Source: Acanthaster planci (taxonomy: Eukaryota; Echinodermata; Asteroidea; Valvatida; Acanthasteridae). Taken from it: a DNA stretch of 62,000 nt. The stretch is taken from contig NW_019091482.1 in assembly GCF_001949145.1 (NCBI RefSeq), positions 653,627 to 715,626 on the forward strand. Direction: 5' to 3'. Shown here in pieces: positions 1-11,386 of the stretch. How positions within the stretch are numbered: position 1 is the first letter of the stretch; every line of letters starts with the position of its first letter. The position numbers and the translations under genes were made by a program. Below the pieces are notes generated by a model. The model saw only the letters and a program-made list of their open reading frames with translations, was not told the DNA's origin and did not search any database.

Positions 1-3000
1 TTTTCAGTTGACTTTATGTGTGATCTGGACGGCGTGTTCTCTATTGTAATATGGGTTTGCAATGTCTTGGAACCCGGATCTTTCGCAGCTGCTCTCTTGC
101 GTTGTTGATGCGTTTCTGTGGCCAATTTCACTCCAGGCGAAAAACCTGAGGACTTATTTGAGGACTCAGACTGTTTTGCCACTGGTCGCCTCAAATCTGC
201 AAACTGAGCCCCTGCATTGTTATGAGTGGAGTGAGATCCTTTCGATGTTAATCTATTATGGGGAATCGAATCCACCATGAGGAACTTCCAGACCGCAAAG
301 TACGCTGGCATTATGAGCGCCGCTGCAGTAATTAACAACAGCCTCAGGAACGTTGTCCGCACTGAGCCCATTATCCTAGCTCAGAGTCCCCGAGACTCAC
401 TTCCTACGTGCTCAAGAACCGTAGCATCTCACTTCGTCGCGTGCGCATGGTGAGTGTGAAAATTCGTTTCGTTGATTTCTGCAGAGTTTAACGGATAATT
501 CCTGGACACCAGCCCACAGCACTGTAGAAGTCGTAAACTGGTTACACCATTGGTCCTCTTGCTACTCTTGCTAGTTACTGGGTTGATATCTTGCATCCTT
601 GTTCACAGTACCTTGCACTGAAAACGAAGAAAGGGGAGTGAGAACAAAAGAAACAAAATTGTGTAAAAATGCAATCTTGAAATTTATGTAGGAAAGTACT
701 AAATACACCCGAAAATAAAATAAAGTGGAATAATGAAGCAAATTAACTTTGGATGGACTGATCCATGAGTTTTGTGATTTGTGAGAATATTTTGCAAGAA
801 TGGCTGCCATGTATGAAGAGTTCTAACACACACTGGTTTGAAAAAAACAAAGGAAAAACTCTCCATCGGGAATGCAAAGATGAAATACATGTACATGCTT
901 ATTCCCATACGAAAAGCCGTACTTCATTTGTGTAGATGTGAAACAAATCTGTTGGTTTTGACCTCAGGATATAGGCGGCTGCTGAACAAACACATCGATG
1001 TTGTGGAGAGGCGAAAACCAAATCCGCAATGTTTTCATTCAAACGACTTGTTTTCAAAAATACAAACAATGCTTCTAAATAAAGATCTCATTGAACAAAC
1101 TGGAGAATATTTGTCTCGAGCAAACGAACTTTGGAAAATACATCTTGTAAAACGATGTTGGAAAAATATATTTTATATGTATCTTCGGAAAATGAACTTT
1201 AGAAACCTATACTGTACTTTTTGAAAATTGATACATGATGGCATTATATAGGGTGTCGTAAAATTCCTTCGTGTGTTGAATGGAGAAAAGATACCAGTGG
1301 CAATTTCCTAATTTTGTATGATTTTGTCGGCTCTTTTTCAGTGAATTGGGTATCAATGAGAGAAAATACGCGAGCAGTTTGAACTTTATAAATTACTTCT
1401 GGAACACTAGATTGGCCCAGTTTTAGCGATTGTTTGTAAAACATATCAAAAGAGAATTAAATTTGATGCAGATGGGATGAATCTCTGGGTCAGATCAGTT
1501 ATATCCCATAAACAGTGTATGTACATGCAGTTGAGCTCTATGGTTCTTTCCCATGTCACGGGCACTTTCGAACGTTTCATATCTCAATCGTACTTTATTC
1601 ACGGTGGTGCTGTCTGTAGCTCAAACGTGAGCTACAAGTCAGAGGGTCAAGGGTGACAGGGCCCATGTGAAAGTGATTCACGTCACATAAACACGCAGTT
1701 ACTGTACACCCAATCATAGGAACTGCACAGGAAACTGACGTAATTTCAGACAGAGAGTGGAAACCGTAAATTGGTGACGCATAGGCCTACCCGATAGTCA
1801 GACGGTGAATGCAGTTAGTATTAGTTGTTGATCAGTAACAGTCTACGCAAATGGGTGATGCACACTAGTGGCCGGGTATGATGAAGTAAAGTGACTGAAC
1901 CGATTCATAGGAAAACATTTTTACAAAGCAAAGCCAAAGATCGTTTGTTCGCTAGATTTTCTTGATGACTTTTCTTATGCCCTCTTTATACTTCCCAGTT
2001 TTGTTTTCTGCAAGGATGCCGCACAACAAAATTAAATGTTAACTTTAATTAAGTGATTTAATTAATTCAATGTTAAATTAAATTTGCTGTTTATTCATTC
2101 CCGACTGCAACTGATGTAATTATTGTACGGTACATTATGGTTCAGTAGTCGTATATGGTGTACCTTTCCAGTAGGACTTCTAAAGGTACAAGACATTATG
2201 TTGTGCTCTTGAAACTAACTATAACAAATGCCTTTCTCTGTATGTTCGCCGGCTTTTTTATGAGTAACGTGTGATTTACATTCGGCTTGTTGGTTCAAAT
2301 TTAATCCACTGATTGATTTTGCCCTTTGCAGGCAATTCCACTTAAATTCGAAGCACTGGCCGTTAGAGCGGCTGATAGAACATTTAACGCCGCACAGACT
2401 AATGTGTCATGACACTTAAGTTTAAATGCAACCATGTCAATTCAATTAGAGTCTGGACGGAAGGATACCTTTCCTCTGTATTAGTTTCCATTTCGGCTAA
2501 CAAATTCCTTTGAAAAGCTCACTCAGTTCAGTAGTAAGTTTCGACGGTATAAAGTTCAGCTCTGAAATAACCTGCCATCATACTTTTAAGATTTTCAATA
2601 CATGTACTTACCATTTTGCAGGGTTTTGAAGTCCACGATTCGGTTGATGAGTCCGACCGCGCGGTTGTTGTTTACATGCTTGGTGTCTGATCCCAAAAAT
2701 TTGTTCGTACGACGATGTTTCTAAAAGATTACGCAGACATGAACAAAACAGGAAAATTGAGTAACTTGCGGGCTTGAAACATACCGGGACACCGTACGTG
2801 TTTGGAATAAAGTGTGCGGTGAAAACCCTTAACCGCAGTGTGGGTCTCATTGATTAAAGCGGAGTCCTGCGCCCCCTTGGAGTATGAACTATTTATACGC
2901 CCCTGCTTTGTTATGGTGCATTCCGAATCGATCATATGACAATACATGTACCTAGTTTTACAGGGGGGTTGAAAATCGAATTCCGCCATACAGGGTATAC

Positions 3001-4860
3001 TAAATTTCCATTGTGCGACATCAGTGTTGAACATCTTGTAATCTTTTGTTCAGCTGGAAGTTTTCCCGGGCATTGTGTTGGCATCACTAATGATGGGTCA
3101 CACTTTACGTAGGAACGCGTGACGCTATAGGAGACGGCGATCCAGTAATTCATAACTATATCCCCAACAGCAGACCGACGTTGACCAAATGTCGGTAACG
3201 GTCGCCAAAGGTCTAAACACGTTGCCGTCGGTATCAGACGTTGGGCCTGCGTAATTGGCTGCTGATTTATAACTGCTTTACTTCTGTGTGCGTCACAACG
3301 TTGGTCGCCTCAATGTCTGTTTTGGGGTCAAAATGTGACGTCAGTCTTAACTTTTGTCTGAACAGGGTCAATATCTGAAACTCATAAAGATAAAAAGAGT
3401 GCTGAACTAAATGGCCATCCTGATGGTAATTACCTTGCAAAAGTTTTTCGAAGCCAGATGCACGATCTTAAAAGCTGGTTCACGCTATGATTTAATTCTG
3501 TCACAGCAATTCATTACCTGACCGAAAGTCCAGTTGACATCCGATTACACGTACTGTAGAATTCGTTAGGGTGTGATATGTCGATAAAAACCAGTATATT
3601 ATATACATCAAAAATCGTCACTTGCTGCTGAGGACATTACACGACGATGTTCCATGAAAAGGACTTAATAAAACATTAAAAAACTTGTGCACTTTGGTTT
3701 ACCATGTACCGTATGTTATTACTAACGTCCTTTGCAAATAGAAATGTGGGGTATATCCCCAGGAAAACCCCAACAGGAAATATTTTCAACTGTTTATGTT
3801 GCACTGTATGTTGGGAACAAGCGGTGCGGTGTCTCCATGTGAGACTACAGCATTCACAAGAAACGAACACTGGCTACGGCTCTTCACCACTGCCTCTTTT
3901 TGTTCAACATTCCAATCCGTAGTTGACCAAGACGAGACCGGAAGATGGCTTCCCCTGTCGTGTGCCATCCTATACAATCCAATGTGTTAACTAAATTAAT
4001 ACACAGGCAGCGCTGGGTGAACATACGTGATCCTGCAATATGTAACAGAACGAATTTTAATGTAATAACTTGTTACATGAACATGTAGACAAAAGAGTTA
4101 TTTGTCAGCAAACGATCGGAAGCCCCAGAAATACCGTGACCACAGAAGTTAGGTTATTCCCTGTTCTCAAGAGAACGGCGGCATACGCTGGCTAAAACGT
4201 CAACGTGTAACACGGCCTTGACAAAGCTAGATGTGACGGTGAAAGAAAAACAAGCAAACGTCGAGCGAGGGTGGGCTGGAAGTGTGATAACCAATAAAAA
4301 CCATCACCTTGACGTCAGCTAGACGTTTTCATGACAATTTTAACGTGAACCTAACGTCTACTTGACGTGTAAGTTACACGTTATCTTGACACAGGCATAT
4401 ATCGACGTCTTTTCAATGTTTGCTTAGTCATCACTCGGCGTTATATGACCATGTTAATCCAACATTGGTCTGCTGTCGATAAGCAATAATAATCTTTACT
4501 GACAGTAAATTTCTTTCCAAAATGATTCACAATGAAGGCAACTTTTTAAGAAATCTTTGAATAAAACTATGAGCATCCAAAACCCGCCAATAGGTAACTC
4601 CATGCAAAGATTGGAAGATAAGCTGTTTGTTTCAAGTTCAATCTTTATGGGAACTATGCACGGTATTCAGGTTTTACAACCAACGCACATTTCATGTTTA
4701 ATTGTCATTTTGCATTCTTTTTTGAAAGATTTTGCCGTCGATTCTCCGCTGTACATGTGATTATAAAGATGATGTAAAACAAAGGCTGGATATGCATTTT
4801 GATTCAGTACTTGGTCGGGACGATGGGATGTTTCTAATAACCACCTAGTTCGTGTTCTGC
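1..4860. other. No supported gene
   Basis: Short open frames only. Two stretches, about 3170-3350 and 4300-4480, are dense in ACGT-containing palindromes (gacgt, acgtt) and look like worn repeat sequence. Good isolated donor sequences occur after ATG at 449 (plus) and 2612 (minus), but no partner exons could be linked. Confidence 0.5.
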
Positions 4861-5351
4861 TGTAGCCGCTCTGTTGGTTCAACCGAGAGATTACACACGT
4901 GCGCGTGTAAGCCTGCGGGGTTAACTCTCCTGCGGCTGACTAGAATCCTCACCTACCGACCGCAACTCCATCTTGAGTGATCGTCGGCCCACTCCTGGCA
5001 AGTTAACCTCAACAACAACATTGTAGAAACCTCACCAACAACCTCGTTGGTCTTCGTCTCTTTTCCTACGTACCCCTCTGCCATCAACCTCATTGTTCAT
5101 CACAAACGGGTCCGTGCAAGGGCAAACCACTGGTGCTGGAGTTAACCTCACGCGAGATGTACTCCCCACTGATATTGCCTCCCTCTGATTCATCTCTGTC
5201 CTTAAGCCAATATTTGTACAATCCCATGCCTTCGATGAACATACGCTGAATTATCCTCCGACCTCCGGCAACTTCTGTTCTTTTACACGAGGTATATCCC
5301 TGCCCATAGGAGGAACCTCAAACTCAGCGGAGTGACGATCGCTCGCCCACT

Positions 5352-5702
5352 TTAACCACTCGCCTCCATTCTGAAGTGATTCAGGTCATTAGAGACAGAC
5401 ATCTTGTCATCGTGTACCTTGGAGCCGACCTCAATAGGCCTATCCTTACTCATCGTGCTGATGTTAACTCTGCGCTCGGAAATTTGGCCCCGACCAAAGT
5501 TTCTACATAGGCCACTGGTCACTCGGTGACAGTGGTATGTGACAAGTGAACTGCTCGACCCAAACTCAACGATAGTTGCCGTCTTACGGCTAGGCGCAAG
5601 GTACATGTGCCCAATTCCGCACGGTTCCTCAACAGAAACCACACCAAAGAACATGGCACACACGAAAATAACACTGACAACAGAGAAAACCCAGGTCAAC
5701 AT
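5352..5702 (-). other. 116-codon open frame with signal-peptide-like start, unassigned
   Basis: Begins MLTWVFSVVSVIFVCAMFFG, a typical hydrophobic leader, followed by Cys-containing sequence (EEPCGIGHM, YHCHRVTSGLCRNFG). Coding-like frames continue below the stop in other phases to about 5000 (for example YKYWLKDRDESEGG near 5200), which suggests a decayed or spliced gene. I do not recognise the family. A chance frame remains possible. Confidence 0.35.
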
Positions 5703-5818
5703 AACAGCGTGACGTTGTCACAATTAATCCTCAGAGTTTTAACTCCCAAAATTTGCGCCAAGAGTTTCCTTTGCACTGCTGCTCTCTATTACCAGATAAA
5801 ACGGCACTAAATCAACCC

Positions 5819-5826
5819 TATAAAAG
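5819..5826 (+). promoter_or_regulatory. TATA box candidate
   Basis: TATAAAAG in the context ctataaaaggg, 143 nt before the ATG at 5962 and oriented towards it. No other core-promoter element is obvious. Confidence 0.35.
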
Positions 5827-6357
5827 GGCTCCCACTCCTGACACCATTTGTGGCGGGGGTGCACGGGGCAGAGACATAAAAATGGGGTGAGAGGTCTTAT
5901 TCTAGGACACAAATAGCAGCGCCAATTATCTAACAAAAGTTTTTAGTGGCCTTGCGTAGAGATGGACGGAGAAACGTACAACGAACGGTGGACTAAGCCT
6001 AAGAACATTTCGTTTGGTAATAGTTTACCGTCACCTAGGGAAGAAAGTATTATACAGTTAGAAGAGAAATTAGATACACATCTTCATAAACTTCACAGTA
6101 ACACAGGGTTTTGAGGAAAATCAATGTGTTAGGTTTATTGCATTGACAAATTACCGAGGTATATCAGATACACAAGATTTACTTACACAACAGGAAACTC
6201 AATACTGTATGTCACACGTGGTGAACCTAACCACCAGACAAGCTCTTACATAAGCTCATCTAGTACCAAGAGATATCCTCACTACTAGCGAGCAACAACA
6301 GCCCTCACATAATCAACGCGGAGTTCGTTCGTGGTCCGAGTCAGGGTCGATTAACCC

Positions 6358-6400
6358 AAGGAATAATAAGCCTCACAAGGAATAATAAGCCTAACAAGGA
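6358..6400. repeat. 19-bp tandem repeat, two copies plus
   Basis: aaggaataataagcctcac followed by aaggaataataagcctaac and a partial third unit. Confidence 0.8.
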
Positions 6401-7986
6401 AACAAGGCAGTTCGAGAGGAGGGTCGACATGCCTCAAACCGATTGCAGGCTCCATCCGTTCCAGGCCTAATGTCGACATTATCAAGCAATGCCTTTAAAT
6501 CAGGGAAGAGGGGACCCCGCAAATTTCGTACAGTGGGAGTTCACAACCCCAAGCAAATGAAAAGATAATCCGATTTCGGATGATGTTATTCAATGGTGGG
6601 GGAAATGAAAATTCATAAGCTTTCACCGGAAGATCCCAAGAAAGAGTTGCCGGCCCTTGCAGAACCCAAAGAGAAAGAGATATTTTCTGTTCTCGAGTTT
6701 CCGGCGGGCATCCGGAGAGTTTTTAAACACATAAATCCATCTATTGCTGTTCAAGATGACAGGCACAGACCTACACATGGCTGTGCTCTGACATCAGCTT
6801 TGTCTCTTCTCCGCTTATTTGAGGCAGTAGCCAACCCGAAGGTCCTAATGAAATAAACAAGGGCACGGTTTTGGATTTAACTCCATCAGGCCTAATTCTT
6901 TATGGCTCTGCCAGCCAGGGCCTCGTCACTACCTGTTAACGGGCCTTTGATGACGTCGTTAACAAGAAATTCAAAAAGGGAATCAACCTTTCATGGGCGA
7001 GCTCTTTGGCTCTTCGCAGATGACGGTAGTTGGGGAGACAAACAAAGCTAATAAGTTAGCCGCCGGGTTACCAGTTGTGATCGTTCATGTTCTTCCAAAG
7101 ATAAACGCCTTTCACCTTAACAAACAGTGTACAGAGTGTCAAGGAGACGGAGATTTTTTACGCCTACAAGCTGACAAACAAGAGCTTTGCTGGCCAACAT
7201 TCCTACAAGTCTTCAAGCTGGGAAAAGCGGGTAAGCAGTTCAATCCTTCAGGTGCAGATGATTGTGGAGAAAGGAGCAATAACCGTTATTTCCATTATTT
7301 GTGGTACCTGAGAAAAGTCCTGTCATCAACCTCCCACTGTTAAATAGGCTCATTCCACATCAACACTTCAAAATACATGAAGAAAACATGACAGCAGTCA
7401 AACATCTGTTAATTCCGCAAAAGTTTCGAGAACATTTACCAAAATCTTCACACCAGCTGCATCGTCACTACGGGGAAATAGGGAATTTGCTGAATCTTTT
7501 ATCTTAAGGACATCCAAATCAGGGGAAATTCAGGCTGGTATTGTTGGATATTACAAATCTCGATATCAACTTGCTTCAGGACTTGGGATTGACTCTAAGC
7601 AAGGGGAAAAACCCAAACTGACGTCGACACAGCAAGCCTTGTACTTTGGATGACATAAATTCAAAGAACTGGACTCTCTAAAACAGGACAAGGTAAACAA
7701 ATCATCAGTCACTTCAAAAAGTTTTATAAGCGCACACAACCTCAGTCCAGTCTTATCATAGACTTAGTGACCGTACAAGCAATGTTCCCAGCTCCATTTT
7801 CTGTACACGCCTTCAGTTTCCCACGGTTACAACGAGAAAGAAGTCATCCTGTCTTACAAGAAGAACAAGCTCTGGACTAGGACGCACAATACAGCCGTTT
7901 CACAATAGTGCGCCACCAAGAGTTTGCAACGCGTTGGCCAAATAACAATTCTACCCAAGGGACAAGATTTTCTCACGTTCACTCAC

Positions 7987-8044
7987 AACAGAACTCTAAT
8001 CCACTTACATGCAGATCATATGTTCTCAGCTGGAGAGATATTTT
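7987..8044 (+). repeat. Local duplication, unit A (partner at 8541-8604)
   Basis: About 58 bp sharing gaactctaatccac, tgcagatca and tctcagctg with 8541-8604. It shows a partial local duplication within the decayed block. Confidence 0.7.
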
Positions 8045-8540
8045 CCTTAAGCATGTTAAGGCGTCCACTGAGGACCAAGACGTCAGGTTCCGTGCTTGTT
8101 TTTCTTCTTGACTCATGTGAAGTTTTTTTCAAATTTGGTCAATTTATTGCAATGGCAGTTTTAGTCCCTTTCAGCCTAGTTTAAGACCACTTGCCAAAAC
8201 ACTGATGAAAGACTCACTTTTGCTAAGAAGAGCTTCGGTGTCGTTGGGAAGTCTTCATTTTGGTCAGCGCAGTAAGAGCCCCGAAGGTGATTCATTACAC
8301 ACATTTCGTTCATCTGTCGTCATCCTTTGATATAGGCATTCGGTCTCCAATGTTTTTTTCTTCCGGCAGTCCATGGAAACTTTCGGCTCTTAAGAAGGAT
8401 CGCAGACATAGTTAAAGGCTTCACACTAACCTTGAGGGAATGGAAAGGTTTGCTTGCAGGGATACTATGGCTGTAAGGACAAAATGCCTCTCTGGGTACA
8501 ATGTTTGAGAAGGTACTATATCAAGTGAAACGTAGACTCA

Positions 8541-8604
8541 AGACAGAACTCTAATCCACCTACTTGCAGATCAAATGCTCTCAGCTGCATGGAAGATATC
8601 AAGG
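8541..8604 (+). repeat. Local duplication, unit B
   Basis: Second copy of the segment at 7987-8044, with small indels. Confidence 0.7.
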
Positions 8605-11194
8605 AAAACCTTTGTTCGGGGAGAATTTCATAGTCAGTGTCCTTAACCGTTATGCCATCTGCGGGAAGAGCAGCATGAATCGCTTGGAATCGACATGCCT
8701 ATTGGCAAGCTGATTATGTTCAAGTCCCTTCAGCGATCTTGTACCAACACAATGAACCACCAAAGATGACTCAAAAGGATATTTAGGAAAGCAAAATATT
8801 AACAATCCCAGCGTGTTTTTGACCAAGAAAATCAATATCACTTTGCCAGGTGCAACATCAGAATTTTGCTCACTGATATGGAAATTAATATGAGCATAAA
8901 AACTCAATAAGGCAAGACAATAAAAGACAAACAGGCAATAAAGCTGGCATCATGGTACAGATTGGCGGGCGGCCAACCATCGTTCCTACAAAATTTTAGG
9001 AAAATTCCTCCCTCCATATGGAATTTAGAATGGGGACATTGCTGCCCCTCGAGCTTAGTCTTCTGCAGGATCAAAAACGAGGAATGGGACTACCCTGTTT
9101 GGAGACATTCTCCTCAGAGAACTCCCCGTTTAATGTTATATAGGAAACATGCACAATATCAAAACTGGTGAGAGAATACATGCATTTTTGTTTGAATTTG
9201 TTCAGGGCCATGGTATATAATGTTCGTACCTGTTGCATCACAGGGTTTGAGGGCCGCGGAGGTCTGTGCACCCCGGTCCTTCCATTTGAAACTCTGAATT
9301 CCACAAAATCCATACTTCCAACAAGCTAGACATTTTTAACTGGCTTTTATACATGTACGTGGATATCATCAGTGGCCCTTGAAAAATGTGTGCACCCCTA
9401 GTGCCCACTTTAAAAACAATCACCTCTTTTAAGCAACTGGCATTCAATCTTAGCATACTTAGGCTAATCTTTGCTGCTTTATTTACTCACGGAGTGGGCC
9501 TTTAACAGGAGGATTCTGGCAAATATGTTACAGAACCAATTAGGTAAACCTTCTTTCATGTCTTCATACGCACCAACACAGAGCTGCTTTTTGAACGATC
9601 GCTGCAATTATTAAAGACTTGAACCAGTCTGTGAGTCCGTCTGACTTTTGGAGGTTTGCTGGGTGCTTGAAACAATACCACATTCACATCCTATGCCGGT
9701 CTTCCTTCACTTGGAATCAACAGCCTTCATCATCTCTATTTCTGGTTAAAGAGATACACTTGCCCATTTAGACTGCGCACAAAGCCATACAGAAGCTCCA
9801 CAAAACTTTCGATAACTGTATGATGTCCAAGAGCAAATCCAGTTTCACAATGGACTGACGCATGTATGCTGAAGGAAGCTCCCTGACTTGTCATTTTGGA
9901 AGGTAATGGTGTCAGTAAATTTACTGCGCTTGTAGAAACTGTAAAAATACCAATGTACAATTCGCTGGTGAAAATACTCATATGAATAAATGAAATCTCG
10001 TTTTTAACAAAGTTCTCAGGACCACAGGAACGTACAGGTACCATAAAATATCTGGCATCTTGTTACTGAGCTCATAACAGTGGGAGTCGACTGGAAATGG
10101 AGCATACGCTGGGAAATTACTTTAACATGACAGAAAAGAGCTGGGGTGCTGGCAGAGTTGAACAATCCATGCTTCTGCCTGTTGAAGTTAATGAGGGTTC
10201 ACAGACAAGTTACACCAAGACACACAGGAGTTGATATACTGTACCACATGGTTACCTACTGAAAGCTTAGTTTGAAAAGATGCACTGCAACCACAGGCAA
10301 CTCACCTTCAAACTCTTCAAACCTGCCCCCCATCCAACAGTGTAACCACTGATTTATTACATACTTCACAGTTTTCCCACCCAAACGGCAAAAAATTGCT
10401 ACGGCGACAGCGTATGGCGCATCTCTAAAATTCCAATTATCATTGAACTCCTTTACGTGAAAACGAAACACAGGACAGAAATATGCTTCCCTTAAAACAC
10501 ATTCTTCTTTGAGGAGAAATGCTCAAATGTGACTCAGAATTAAGTGTCATTGTCAATATACTGTGGACAGTAAGAGACAACTTCAATCCACTCCTTTCCA
10601 CTGCAAAGCTGCTTCGTTAGTAAAATAATAAAGGGATGACAAAATCTGAGGAATCAGATGGCTCCTCTCCCCCTAAAGAAATCATATGCAAGAAAATGAC
10701 TGCTAAATGCACTTTTCAGTTGATGAAACACGTACACAGCCTTTGAACCCCCCTCTCCTAGCATACATTTCGTATGCTTATAAATAAGACGAATAAAAAA
10801 ATGGACGACCCCTCAGTGAATGTTTGGCTGCACTCCATCCCAGCCTGCCATTCATGTCCTGATAGTCAACACGAGGCAATGGAGAGCGAAGTCATATTAA
10901 ACACACCCGTGCCACACGGCACATGTTGTAGTTCAGTCTATTAAAAGGCCTTTCATAAGACTAGTCACATGTAACAGAGTGAACAATGACAAAGGAATGT
11001 CTTTGTCACAGTTCATTTGAATCGTTTGTGTCTTGGTTCAGGACTAGATGACTTGTTATTGACTTGCAGGGACTTGTGACAGACTCCACCACAACACAGA
11101 TGCTGTTGCTGCAAACATGTCAGAAGCAGGTCTTAAGTTTTCCTTCCATTTCAATCCACATTATATTTCATGATTGCTCGGAGTCGGAAATCCT
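8605..11194. other. PNKP downstream flank, no supported gene
   Basis: Contains the presumed 3' UTR of PNKP next to 11195 and otherwise stop-rich sequence. No RNA gene or transposon recognised. Confidence 0.5.
10353..10358 (-). terminator. Possible poly(A) signal for PNKP
   Basis: First AATAAA I see on the minus strand below the PNKP stop, about 840 nt downstream. No cDNA evidence is available, so the 3' end is a guess. Confidence 0.22.
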
Positions 11195-11386
11195 TCATTT
11201 TTCCAACAAGAACATCTTGTAGAGCGATTCCTCCTTTACGTTGGAGAAAGACGGCTGAAAATTTACTCTGACAATGGCATCGAAGCCCTCAGCCGTCATT
11301 GGCTCCTTGTACTTGTTCTTGTAGGAGTGAAAGACCATGTCACTGATGGTGGCGTGGTTCTTGCCAGAATCCGTCATCCGACGAAA
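11195..11386 (-). CDS. PNKP: PNKP terminal coding exon 16
   Basis: 192-nt exon from [20 protein letters not shown] to TGA. It keeps MTDS, ISDMV and AEGF blocks. The last 18 residues diverge from vertebrates, whose C-terminus is also variable. Acceptor is AACAAG after a T-rich tract. Confidence 0.95.
   Translation of the reverse strand, partial: FRRMTDSGKNHATISDMVFHSYKNKYKEPMTAEGFDAIVRVNFQPSFSNVKEESLYKMFLLEK

Larger units (their letters stand above)
5962..8184 (+). pseudogene. Decayed coding block of unknown family
   Basis: Starts with a 50-codon frame (5962-6114, MDGETYNERWTKPKNISFGN). Protein-like sequence then continues through several frames with stops and shifts: VRFIALTNYRGISDTQDL near 6150, a basic KSGKRGPRKFR segment near 6505, ORFs at 6593-6856 and 6993-7343, EFAESFILRTSKSGEIQAG near 7480, and KEVILSYKKNKLWTRTHN near 7835. 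Charge pattern and length argue for an old gene or transposon ORF. No domain could be named, so its origin is left open. Confidence 0.4.

Noticed and set aside
2340-2420. Plus-strand segment after CCCTTTGCAG coding AIPLKFEALAVRAADRTF before a stop
   Set aside because: Could be a terminal exon, but no upstream exon or poly(A) signal could be linked.
2612-2850. Minus-strand segment ending AAAATG before a perfect GTAAGTA donor
   Set aside because: Could be a first exon, but no continuation exon lies within the 2.6 kb that remain to the window edge.
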